Positions 1 to 6,265 of a stretch of DNA of 6,650 bases are shown piece after piece. The DNA is from Xanthomarina sp035306705 (GTDB taxonomy: Bacteria; Bacteroidota; Bacteroidia; Flavobacteriales; Flavobacteriaceae): positions 1 to 6,650 of the forward strand of contig NZ_DATGNO010000015.1 of assembly GCF_035306705.1 (NCBI RefSeq). Reading direction: 5' to 3'. The notes under the pieces were generated by a model. The model ran no database searches and was not told the DNA's origin. It saw only the letters and a program-made list of their open reading frames with translations. Position 1 is the first letter of the stretch. Every line of letters begins with the position of its first letter. A program made the position numbers and the translations under genes.

Positions 1-71
1 ATGAAGCGTGTTCTTATTGTTTACAAGGAGAAGATGGCTTTGAAGCCGTTGAGACGCGTGGCCTTTTTATA

Positions 72-248
72 CAAACAAAAAGGGCGTGGAGACTCAACTT
101 ACTGGTTCGAGGTACTGGTATACCCACACACAATAAGCAAGCCCACGCCCGGGTCGTGAGCATTATGCTTATCCTCTCGTGTGTTTAAAAATTACCAGTT
201 TCCGAACCGAGATTCAAAGCGAATGCTTCTAATATTTTACTTTAAGAA
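72..248 (-). ncRNA. candidate structured RNA, rod-shaped with possible pseudoknot
   Basis: Seen: read on the minus strand, five helices nest into one long rod. P1 pairs 208-203 with 109-104 (GGTTCG/CGAACC), P2 pairs 199-193 with 120-114 (ACTGGTA/TACCAGT), P3 pairs 184-179 with 131-126 (ACACAC/GTGTGT), P4 pairs 172-167 with 138-133 (ATAAGC/GCTTAT), and P5 pairs 161-155 with 147-141 (GCTCACG/CGTGGGC). The apical loop is ACCCGGG. Further 3', CCACGCCC (89-82) is followed by TTTTTGTTTG and is complementary to GGGCGTGG (150-143) in the loop and P5, so a pseudoknot or a terminator-type switch is possible. Two TATATTTG boxes (281-274 and 262-255) resemble the Bacteroidota -7 element and would start a transcript of roughly 175-195 nt. 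Inference: the length and rod shape resemble 6S-type RNA, but I do not recognise the family. The strand is favoured only by the U-tract and promoter boxes. Both ends are approximate. Confidence 0.42.
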
Positions 249-254
249 GTTTCG

Positions 255-281
255 CAAATATATAATTATGATTCAAATATA
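255..281 (-). promoter_or_regulatory. two leftward Bacteroidota-type -7 boxes
   Basis: TATATTTG occurs twice on the minus strand, at 281-274 and 262-255, matching the TAnnTTTG -7 consensus known for Bacteroidota primary sigma factor promoters. No good TTTG -33 box lies at the expected 19-bp spacing from either. For the upstream box, the -33 position falls inside the palindrome at 298-315. These boxes could drive the structured RNA to their left. AT-rich intergenic DNA gives such octamers by chance, so this is tentative. Confidence 0.35.
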
Positions 282-297
282 ATAAAAATATTTTAAT

Positions 298-315
298 ATT
301 ACCGAATTCGGTAAT
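298..315. promoter_or_regulatory. perfect 18-bp palindrome, probable operator of the adjacent XRE regulator
   Basis: ATTACCGAATTCGGTAAT is an uninterrupted 18-bp palindrome located 43 bp upstream of the XRE gene start. Perfect dyads of this size next to a small HTH gene are typical operators bound by a regulator dimer, so autoregulation is the simplest reading. It would also overlap the -33 region of the leftward promoter candidate at 274-281, so it could control the structured RNA too. A second, smaller dyad (CACA-T-TGTG, 337-345) lies between it and the start codon. Binding by this regulator is inferred, not seen. Confidence 0.6.
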
Positions 316-358
316 GATTTTATGTAGGCGAATGTTCACATTGTGGTAAAACACAATT

Positions 359-619
359 ATGACTGATAACAAACCAGAAAAAATAAAGGAATTAATAGCT
401 TTGCAAGTAAAAAAAACAAAAGGAGATCTTCCTTATAGTAAAATATCAGAAAGATGTAATACTACAGCTGCACGAATCAGCGATGTGGCTAATAATAAAA
501 TAGATTGTCAACTCACTACGTTTATAGATATAGCGATTGGTTTACGTATACATCCTAAAGATTTACTGGATATTCCTTTCGATTTCGAAGAATACTATTC
601 TCAACTAGATGGGAAATAA
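359..619 (+). CDS. small XRE-family helix-turn-helix transcriptional regulator
   Basis: This 86-residue protein has the layout of a Cro/C1-type (XRE) HTH domain occupying nearly the whole chain. The first HTH helix is around residues 26-34 (YSKISERCN), the turn and recognition helix around 35-47 (TTAARISDVANNK), then two further helices around 51-61 and 65-71. The tail is short and acidic (FDFEEYYSQLDGK) and there is no effector or sensor domain, so it probably acts as a dimeric DNA-binding protein in the cytoplasm. The ATG at 359 is the first in frame and starts the domain at a normal distance; no clear Shine-Dalgarno site precedes it, as is usual in Bacteroidota. The perfect palindrome at 298-315 upstream is the likely binding site. 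No toxin gene follows directly, so an antitoxin role is not supported. The target genes are unknown. The HTH call is firm; the operator link is inference. Confidence 0.85.
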   Translation: MTDNKPEKIKELIALQVKKTKGDLPYSKISERCNTTAARISDVANNKIDCQLTTFIDIAIGLRIHPKDLLDIPFDFEEYYSQLDGK

Positions 620-685
620 TCTTTTGAAAGGAGAAGAGGACAAGTAGTTTTCTCATGTTGTTACTTTAAATGGAATTTGACGCAT

Positions 686-868
686 ATGACTACTGAACAT
701 AATCAGACTCGATTAACAATGAGAATTTGTGAAGCCAAAAACTTAAAACTTAGTGAGTTCTTTAAAATGGTAGGATTATAAAGGTCTTTAAATCAGGCTT
801 TTGCTATTGCTAAATCAGAATTAATATATAACCATACTTGTAGAAGTGTTGTCGAGACAAGTTACTAG
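686..868 (+). pseudogene. short interrupted HTH-like fragment
   Basis: An ATG at 686 opens a 31-codon frame (begins MTTEHNQTRL, ends SEFFKMVGL) that stops at TAA 779-781. The piece looks like the first helices of an XRE-type HTH domain. Beyond the stop the same frame stays open for another 28 codons up to TAG 866-868. One in-frame nonsense mutation in a small regulator gene would explain this, as would a chance short frame. It follows the intact XRE gene by 66 bp on the same strand, so it may be the remnant of a second small regulator. Homology is judged by eye only and the fragment is very short, so confidence is low. Confidence 0.22.
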
Positions 869-923
869 CATTTTACTTGTTTTTTACCAGAGTACTTTGT
901 TACCTGCCGTTTTGTTTGGATTG

Positions 924-2447
924 CTATTCGAAAATCCTTGTTTTAAATTCAGTTCGCAACTGTTCAAAATTTAGTTTTGGTTCTTTACAAATGTATATGG
1001 TTTGCCACAAATCTTTTTCATCATCCGCATAGGGATTATAAATTTGTTTTACCGCGACAACCGATCTAAAGAAGGACTGAAAAAAGTCTATTCCAGCCTC
1101 TCCGTTTGAAAACGCTATAATTGTTTTAGGTAATTCGCCTTTTTCTGGTGTCCAAAGGTAGAAACTCCCGTGGTATGAAAACGCTTTGGGCATTTGATAA
1201 TTTTCCCTAAAAAGGTTTACTCCGCCTGCTTGGCTATAATGTTTGCCCCAAATTAAACAATCCTTTCTTTCGTTTATGGGTAGGCTATCGTAAACGGTTT
1301 GAAGTCCGCCCATAGTTTTTTCCCATTTTGATTTCGAGTAATATTCTTTGTATTCTATTTCGTAACGATTGTTTTTCTTTTCTATTCCTGCGAATTTTAT
1401 AAATGTATCCAATGGCAGAACAGCTAAGCCAAATGGTATCAACACGAGGCCCGAAACAACAAGAAGAGCGCTTGCGGGATATAAGATCCATTGGCGTTTT
1501 GATAAGATTGTTTGTTCAAACCAGATGCTTCCGAATATTAGTAAAGTAATTATTGCGGGATAAAAATAGTATGCTTTGCTTTTGTTTAACGCCATAAGAA
1601 ATATGGACATGACGATTGTAGATGCGATTGGGCGATAATAACTAGGATTGTTATTTGTTCTAAACATATAGATTAAACCGCCAATCCAAAAAAACAAGGT
1701 TAGTGGATTTAAGGATATAACAATACTTTCAAGAACTCCTATTATTGTTAGTTTATCTAATTGTGTTTCATAAAGACGTGAGAACATATCAAGTACCGGA
1801 AAACCTTGCTTGTATTGCCATATAACATTTGGGGCTATTAGAATAAGGAACAAGAGCATATATTTCCAAATGTCCTTTTGTAAAATTGATATTCTTGTGC
1901 TCTTGAATAGAAGTAAACCAGAAAGGCCTGCTATGAAGAAAAGTATATCATATTTTGTGAGAAATCCAAAACTAAGGCAGATTGTTAGGTAAAGTAAATA
2001 TTTTTTGTCAAGAGTTTTGATGAACCTAACCAATTGATAAAACGATAACAACCAGAAGAAATGGGTAAAAACCACAGGTTGAAATAATTGATGTCCACGG
2101 CCGAAAGCTGGTGCCGTTACAATACAAAGCAGTACAATAAAAACTGCTTTTGATTTCCCACCCAGTTCAAGTGTTGTACGTGCGATTACTATTAAAATCA
2201 ATAATGAAGCGATGTGCGAAAAGATGTGATGGACAAAAACAGACTGGGAATGAAATTGATTTTGGATAAAGGCCAGCCAACCAATAACGGGTGGAAACTC
2301 CATATATCCAAAACTCGGGTAATTTCCTGTTTCTATGTGCAATAATTCGTCCCCTTGAAATCCTGAATTTGAGTCAGCAATGAGATGAAGCGTTATTTTT
2401 ACAATGCAAAAAAACGCTATGATTGTTGTTATTTTTCTATTTGGCAT
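924..2447 (-). CDS. glycosyltransferase family 39 (ArnT/PMT-like) integral membrane protein
   Basis: This 507-residue polytopic membrane protein fits GT39 glycosyltransferases, which use a polyprenyl-phosphate-linked sugar as donor and act on the periplasmic side of the inner membrane. Seen: an N-terminal membrane helix (about 5-22), then an extracytoplasmic loop with the acidic GDELLHIE motif (D33, E34), where this superfamily keeps its catalytic acid. An FPP segment follows at 51-53. Further hydrophobic segments lie at about 72-90, 101-118, 125-141, 150-181, 195-210, 237-261, 273-288, 293-309 and 320-346. Residues 347-507 form a soluble C-terminal domain with GKHYSQAGGV (401-410) and SYHGSFYLWTP (424-434), of the kind seen in family members. 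Length is normal for the family. The ATG at 2447 is chosen because it places the first helix immediately after a short basic N-terminus. The acceptor (lipid, glycan or protein) cannot be told from sequence and no glycan cluster surrounds it. It lies 159 bp downstream of the protease gene on the same strand; co-transcription is possible but not shown. Confidence 0.88.
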   Translation of the reverse strand: MPNRKITTIIAFFCIVKITLHLIADSNSGFQGDELLHIETGNYPSFGYMEFPPVIGWLAFIQNQFHSQSVFVHHIFSHIASLLILIVIARTTLELGGKSKAVFIVLLCIVTAPAFGRGHQLFQPVVFTHFFWLLSFYQLVRFIKTLDKKYLLYLTICLSFGFLTKYDILFFIAGLSGLLLFKSTRISILQKDIWKYMLLFLILIAPNVIWQYKQGFPVLDMFSRLYETQLDKLTIIGVLESIVISLNPLTLFFWIGGLIYMFRTNNNPSYYRPIASTIVMSIFLMALNKSKAYYFYPAIITLLIFGSIWFEQTILSKRQWILYPASALLVVSGLVLIPFGLAVLPLDTFIKFAGIEKKNNRYEIEYKEYYSKSKWEKTMGGLQTVYDSLPINERKDCLIWGKHYSQAGGVNLFRENYQMPKAFSYHGSFYLWTPEKGELPKTIIAFSNGEAGIDFFQSFFRSVVAVKQIYNPYADDEKDLWQTIYICKEPKLNFEQLRTEFKTRIFE

Positions 2448-2538
2448 CTTGATTTGTCAAATGGCAGTTAGGGTGTTTGGCTATGGAAAAGTAGCGTGGT
2501 TTGTTACGAACAATGCAAACAGGTAGTGGGAAATCCGC

Positions 2539-2556
2539 TCCCGAGAGCTATCGGGA
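2539..2556. repeat. GC-rich hairpin palindrome between two leftward genes
   Basis: TCCCGAGAGCTATCGGGA is a palindrome with one mismatched pair (G2545 opposite A2550). It sits in the 159-bp gap between the protease and glycosyltransferase genes. Dyads of the TCCCGATAGCTATCGGGA type are, from general knowledge, a common dispersed intergenic element in flavobacteria. It could act as a weak processing or termination hairpin on the protease mRNA, but there is no U-tract, so a repetitive extragenic element is the better label. The rest of the gap holds nothing else I can name. Confidence 0.5.
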
Positions 2557-2606
2557 TTCCAAGTAGGCGAGGACAGGCCCTTGCTTATTCACACGGTTAG
2601 CCACAG

Positions 2607-3485
2607 TTATTTTTTAACGATTAGTCTTTTATTTGGAATATCCATCGTAATTTTTTTACCCATCCAATTTATACCCATAATTCCTTCGTATATTAATCCA
2701 TCGATGAATGTTACCTGAAAATCATTTACAGAAACGTTATTATTTATATCCGTCATTTTTGATAAGGTTGTATAATAATATTGGTTACCAACTTCTGGTT
2801 TGAACATGCTTGGTTTAAATTCACTCTTAATGTTTTGTTTATCAACTCCAAGATGCTCCATAAACCTCGAACTAAATCTAAAAACATTAAATCCAGCACC
2901 ACTGTCTAAATTTACATTTAAAGTTAGTGTGTTATTCAGTTTGATTGTAGTGGCAATTTCGATTCTAATATCTCGGTCGTTGTTAATTTGGATTGGCAGC
3001 TCAAAATCCATTTCCGCAATGAGTTTTGTTAATGAGTCTTTTGTTTCGACGCTCAATATTTTATTCTCAAAATCAATGGTTATTGCCTTGTCTTTGAAGG
3101 GAGTTAATGAAATTAGTCCGTCAAGTGGGAAATCAATATCGTAGACTGCAAATTTCTCTTTGCTTGCTTTAAAGTCGCCAATTTCTAAATATTTGGAATT
3201 CCACAAATCCGATTGTAATTCCTCGCCTGTAGCTCGATGTCCTGTGTAGAAATGATGGGTTTTTTCGAGGTCGGTTACTTTATCCGCAAACTTTTTGGTC
3301 AATAGATTTATTCCTGCTCCTGTGTCAAAAATAAAACTTCCTTCAATTCCGTTAATTTTGGCTGGAATTATTATATGTCCGTTTGCTGTTTGAGTGAACG
3401 GAATTTCAATTTTTTTAATTGACTTTTCTTGAGCGACATTTAGTGTTGTAAATAGAATTAATAAAGTTGTAAATAAGATGTTCAT
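2607..3485 (-). CDS. exported two-lobed retropepsin-like aspartyl protease
   Basis: This 292-residue protein begins with a signal peptide (hydrophobic residues 2-17, likely cleavage near NVAQ 16-19), so it is exported to the periplasm or beyond. The mature part holds two copies of the retropepsin-like aspartyl protease fold (Asp_protease_2 / gag-asp type). Lobe 1 starts near IIIPAKINGIEGSFIFDTGAG, with catalytic D54-T-G-A-G, and ends with DGLISLTPFKDKAITIDFEN (121-140). Lobe 2 has TLNVNLDSGAG with D194-S-G-A-G and ends with EGIMGINWMGKKITMDIPN (267-285). Both key aspartates are present, so one chain could supply the whole active site, as in pepsins, whereas single-lobe relatives must dimerise. 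Substrate and role are unknown. The ATG at 3485 directly precedes the signal peptide. Its stop is 159 bp upstream of the glycosyltransferase start on the same strand. The family call is firm; proteolytic activity is inferred from the motifs. Confidence 0.85.
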   Translation of the reverse strand: MNILFTTLLILFTTLNVAQEKSIKKIEIPFTQTANGHIIIPAKINGIEGSFIFDTGAGINLLTKKFADKVTDLEKTHHFYTGHRATGEELQSDLWNSKYLEIGDFKASKEKFAVYDIDFPLDGLISLTPFKDKAITIDFENKILSVETKDSLTKLIAEMDFELPIQINNDRDIRIEIATTIKLNNTLTLNVNLDSGAGFNVFRFSSRFMEHLGVDKQNIKSEFKPSMFKPEVGNQYYYTTLSKMTDINNNVSVNDFQVTFIDGLIYEGIMGINWMGKKITMDIPNKRLIVKK

Positions 3486-3602
3486 AAAAATATGTTTTGG
3501 TTTTCCTTTTTAAATAAGACGCCTAATTGGGTTTTTTGTAACAATTTATTTTTGAAGGTGGAGTTTTTATAATTGTTATACTCCCTAAGGAGTTTATTCC
3601 TA

Positions 3603-3651
3603 TTTTATATACCGATTATTTGATTCTGAACTAATATAAACCATTTAAAGA
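3603..3651 (+). repeat. diverged 49-bp direct repeat, copy 1
   Basis: This segment aligns without gaps to 3904-3952, with roughly three quarters of positions identical. It shares blocks TTTTATATA, TTATTT, TGAAC, ATATAA and CATTTAAAGA. Copy 2 lies 301 bp to the right. The function is unknown; a decayed duplication or an AT-rich repeated intergenic element are both possible. Confidence 0.5.
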
Positions 3652-3903
3652 GAACGACAAATACCAAGTAATAGGTATTTTTAATTAGTGCTTGTTTGGT
3701 TTTTTCAAGACTTAAAAAAATAAGCAGATTTTTTGAGGATTTGTTAGGGGTGTCTGTAATGTGTTGAAAAGAAGGGTTTGTTTTGATAGTCCAGGCTTTT
3801 TAAGAAGAAATGAATGGTGTTTATTAAGAGGTTTAGTAGATTGTATGGAACGCCTGTTTGGAATTGTCCGTGACGAACCACGCCACTGCTCATACACGAA
3901 ATG

Positions 3904-3952
3904 TTTTATATATTCCTTATTTAATTTTGAACCCATATAAGACATTTAAAGA
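3904..3952 (+). repeat. diverged 49-bp direct repeat, copy 2
   Basis: This is the partner of 3603-3651 and begins and ends with the same blocks (TTTTATATA and CATTTAAAGA). The DNA between the copies does not look coding. Low complexity explains some of the match, but the conserved order of six blocks without gaps makes a shared origin likely. Confidence 0.5.
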
Positions 3953-4445
3953 TTGATATTTATAAGTTGGCAGGTAAGGACAGGGCTTTGACACGAATGC
4001 CACTAATTTTCAAGAATACTTAGTTAGGTGAAAATTATTGGGGAACTGATTTACTATCTATTTCACGAATGAAACAGACTTTTTAGTTTGTTTTAAAAGC
4101 TCTGGTAGAACATTTGTTGGGCTGGTATGGTGCTTTAGTTTATAGTGGTTTAGTTAATAATTAACTATTAAAACAAGCCTTTGCAAATACTGAATTGGGA
4201 TTATTATGTGCTGCTGTTTCTAGGTGTGATTTCGTGAAAAGAAGATTGGATTTTACTTGGTTTTTAACATGGTGTTTTGTTGGCAAAAGGCTTTCTATTG
4301 CTTTTTGTAAATTTCGGGCGTTATAGAAATCTCCGTTGCAAACGAGCGCCAGCTTCGGGAAACACTTACTTAACGTTTGGTCGTTAATCAACTTATTTAT
4401 ATTACTTTTGAACCTTAAAAATAATTTATCATTAATCTTTAGTTT

Positions 4446-4838
4446 ATGCCTTATCAAAATGTTTTCGACCTTTTCTGGAATCAAGTTATAGCAAGTATTC
4501 AGGAGGGTAGCTTTGCTAAACTGACCATGGCAAAAACCATTGGTAAACCTAACCTAAAGAATATATTTGTGAGGCCTCTCCATACAGAGGACAGCTTTAA
4601 GGTGTTGGTGAAATCGCACTACAGGTCTAAAGAAACAGAAGATGAGGAACAAGAGCTTCGTCTAGAGGACGCCTATACATTTTTAAAATCGCATCTCCAT
4701 ACGTCTTTTTCATCGGTGCTTTTATTTACTACAACAAAAGATATCACTTTTAAAATCAACAAAAAGGGAGCGGGACGAATTACTGAGAACCATCCAACAT
4801 TTCGTGACGTTAAGCAAGCCAAAACTGATAACGAATAG
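4446..4838 (+). CDS. stand-alone N-terminal domain of a Bacteroidota SAM-methyltransferase-type protein
   Basis: This 130-residue soluble protein has no signal peptide or membrane segment. It looks like the N-terminal domain that precedes the catalytic domain in a family of Bacteroidota class I SAM-dependent methyltransferases. Recognised by memory of the pattern are SFAKLTMAKTIGKPNLKNIFVRP (22-44), a basic VKSHYRSKETEDEE stretch (55-68), the helix EDAYTFLKSHLHTSF (74-88), LLFTTTKDITFKINKKGAG (92-110) and PTFRDVKQAK (117-126). In the full-length proteins as I recall them, a catalytic domain with a glycine-rich SAM-binding loop follows at this point. Here a TAG stop comes instead, and I find no continuation in the other frames downstream. 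The gene is therefore either a separate small protein or the 5' part of a truncated methyltransferase, and no methyl transfer should be assumed. An in-frame TAG at 4440 limits the start to 4446 or later. The family call is moderate and the coding call is good. Confidence 0.65.
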   Translation: MPYQNVFDLFWNQVIASIQEGSFAKLTMAKTIGKPNLKNIFVRPLHTEDSFKVLVKSHYRSKETEDEEQELRLEDAYTFLKSHLHTSFSSVLLFTTTKDITFKINKKGAGRITENHPTFRDVKQAKTDNE

Positions 4839-5305
4839 GGAGCTAGTCAATTCTTAGCTTTATGAAATAGCCCTTATACTCAACGTGTTTACTTCGTTTT
4901 TCTGACAGCTCAAAAAGGGGATTGTTTCATGCGATTTAGTTTTCTTAATTTCGGGGAAGGTATATTTAAAAAGTCAGTATAATATCTCTGGGGTTATTTT
5001 ATATGGTGGTTTCATTTTTGATATTATCATTTAATCTTATCAAAGGTGCGGGTAACTAATGAAATTTTTTAATTGTGTGGCTCGTAACTTTCTGACAGCG
5101 TTTCAACTAAAACGTTTATTACAAAACATTGAAAACCTGGAATCCTATATGTGTATTAAGTCCATGTGCTTCGTTTTGAATAAGCTTTTAAGGAGATGGC
5201 TAAAGTCTCGATTGCAATAGGTGGAGGGACAAGATGTTTTTAAGAAGCAGATTGGATGAGAGCCCTTAAAACCTCTAAAAATTTAAGTATTAGAGAACCA
5301 AGTAG
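4839..5305. other. gene-poor region, about 470 bp
   Basis: No supported gene is present. A rightward 53-codon frame at 5059-5220 (starts MKFFNCVARN, ends WLKSRLQ) is leucine-rich and basic but has no family resemblance. The sequence TCTGACAGC appears twice, at 4901-4909 and 5091-5099. CTCTAA (5275-5280) and TTAGAG (5290-5295) could form a weak stem just beyond the stop of the leftward gene at 5306, but no good U-tract follows. I looked for the missing methyltransferase catalytic domain in all rightward frames and saw no trace of it. Confidence 0.5.
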
Positions 5306-5989
5306 TTATTTTTCCACGGCATTAATAATAGTGTTTTTTAATGTATTGTTTAGGCTGGTGATATATTCTTTTCGTTCAATTAATTGACCGAAATCTGTTT
5401 CAAATGTTTTGGTTTCATTTAGATTTGGGAATGATAGCTTGTTTTTAGCTATTGAATTTGAAATCAATATATTAAAATAATTATAAGTTATAATTGCTTT
5501 TTGTAAAAAGTCCGTTTTAATGATTTTAAAACCGATTTTCTCGGCAGTTCTTTTGTTCATGATGTAGCTCGTGCCCCTAACTTTCATTTCATTATCATTT
5601 TCGTAATTTTCTATCAAGCACAATAATCCTTGCAAATATTGTTGGATTATAAAGTTTGTACGCTGTTTTCCATTCAATTTTTTATCAATCACAAAATAAT
5701 AATCGAACAAAGTCCCACCGTGAATTTTAATTATCTTGTTTTTTGGTTTTTCGGTAATAAACAAGGTCGAGTAATAAATTAATTTCCCGCTTTTTTTTAG
5801 TGAAGGTGTATCGAAGAAAGGTGCTGCTATCGATAAGGTTATTGTAAATGTTAAAATTCCGAGCAGGTAGAGGCTTGTTTTTAGTGAAATAATAATTGAT
5901 AGGATGATTAATGAAATGGCACAAACCGCTATTATCGCTTGAATTTGATTTTGCTCCTTTTTTCCTTTTTCATAAAAACTGTGTTTCAA
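5306..5989 (-). CDS. conserved-looking two-helix membrane protein of unknown function, TTG start
   Basis: This 227-residue protein has a short basic N-terminus (KHSFYEKGKKEQ), two adjacent membrane helices (about 16-36 and 38-57) separated by only one or two residues, then a soluble C-terminal part of about 170 residues. The hairpin arrangement and the basic N-terminus suggest that both the N-terminus and the large domain face the cytoplasm. The C-terminal part contains PSLKKSGKLIYYSTLFITEKPKN (62-84), KIHGGTLFDYYFVIDKKLNGKQRTNFI (88-114) and a helical end. I recognise the overall look as a Bacteroidota hypothetical protein family but know no function. The reading frame has no ATG near the N-terminus: upstream codons run back to a TAA at 6002-6004 with only TTG (5989-5987) and ATA available, so TTG is the probable start. 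It is isolated, with gene-poor DNA on both sides. Confidence 0.72.
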   Translation of the reverse strand: MKHSFYEKGKKEQNQIQAIIAVCAISLIILSIIISLKTSLYLLGILTFTITLSIAAPFFDTPSLKKSGKLIYYSTLFITEKPKNKIIKIHGGTLFDYYFVIDKKLNGKQRTNFIIQQYLQGLLCLIENYENDNEMKVRGTSYIMNKRTAEKIGFKIIKTDFLQKAIITYNYFNILISNSIAKNKLSFPNLNETKTFETDFGQLIERKEYITSLNNTLKNTIINAVEK

Positions 5990-6178
5990 TATATGTGAAT
6001 TTTATTTTATTACTAGCGCATATGGTTGGTTGCGTTTTTGGGCATGAAAGTTAACGAATAAAAACTGAATTGAAAACTTGCCCGGATTTTTACGTTTCGA
6101 AATGGAGACTAGGAATTTTTGGCTATAAATTACTGAATGTTTTTGAATGGAAGTTTGCTGATTTTTTCAAAAGGCTTT

Positions 6179-6227
6179 ACACCAGTAAAAGTTTGAACGC
6201 TGTTGTGTTCTTGGGACTTTTTTTATG
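6179..6227 (+). terminator. rightward terminator-like hairpin, repeat copy A
   Basis: The outer stem AAAAGTTT (6187-6194) pairs with GGACTTTT (6214-6221) and the inner stem AACGC (6196-6200) pairs with GTGTT (6205-6209). The loop is TGTT and seven T residues end the structure. It matches copy B at 6266-6314 in 42 of 49 positions with a period of 87 bp. No rightward gene upstream needs a terminator here, so it may be the orphaned trailer of a lost tRNA or other RNA gene. Confidence 0.6.
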
Positions 6228-6265
6228 TTTGGAATTAGCTACGCTGATTCTTTTAGGGGAGGCTT

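Larger units (their letters stand above)
3486..4445. other. gene-poor region, about 960 bp
   Basis: I see no convincing gene in either direction. Open frames on the minus strand (77 codons ending at 3712 and 107 codons ending at 4161) lack recognisable motifs, and the second overlaps the start of the rightward gene at 4446. The stretch holds a short hairpin at 3580-3593 (ACTCC-CTAA-GGAGT) upstream of the protease gene, two diverged copies of a 49-bp repeat, and CACGAAT motifs near 3991-3997 and 4062-4068. The likely content is the protease gene promoter plus decayed sequence. Nothing in it identifies a mobile element. Confidence 0.6.

Noticed and set aside
1..186. Open frames across the left end (frame 1 from an ATG at position 1 to 159; frame 3 from the edge to 186)
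   Set aside because: Both overlap the dense RNA helices, neither shows a protein family pattern, and they could be artefacts of a GC-rich patch. A partial coding end entering from the left cannot be excluded.
1369..1563. Frames opposite or overlapping the glycosyltransferase gene, also at 1285-1491 and 1810-1992
   Set aside because: They are shadows of the long GT39 frame with no motifs of their own.
2590..2606. Integron attC-like boundary (CGGTTAGCC) next to the protease gene; also GTTAACG near 6051
   Set aside because: Neither matches the GTTRRRY / RYYYAAC core sites, no paired long imperfect palindrome encloses the genes, and no integrase is in the window.
2800..3144. Rightward 114-codon frame opposite the protease gene
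   Set aside because: It is antisense to a gene with both catalytic motifs intact and has no recognisable domain.
3580..3593. ACTCC-CTAA-GGAGT hairpin as a terminator or riboswitch upstream of the protease gene
   Set aside because: The stem is only five pairs, with no good U-tract and no conserved aptamer features.
3712..3945. Leftward 77-codon frame in the gene-poor region
   Set aside because: It overlaps one copy of the AT-rich repeat, has no domain or signal and no supporting neighbour, and is likely chance.
4161..4484. Leftward 107-codon frame
   Set aside because: Its only start lies inside the rightward gene beginning at 4446 (39-bp head-to-head overlap), and its composition is what AT-rich noncoding DNA gives. 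No family was recognised.
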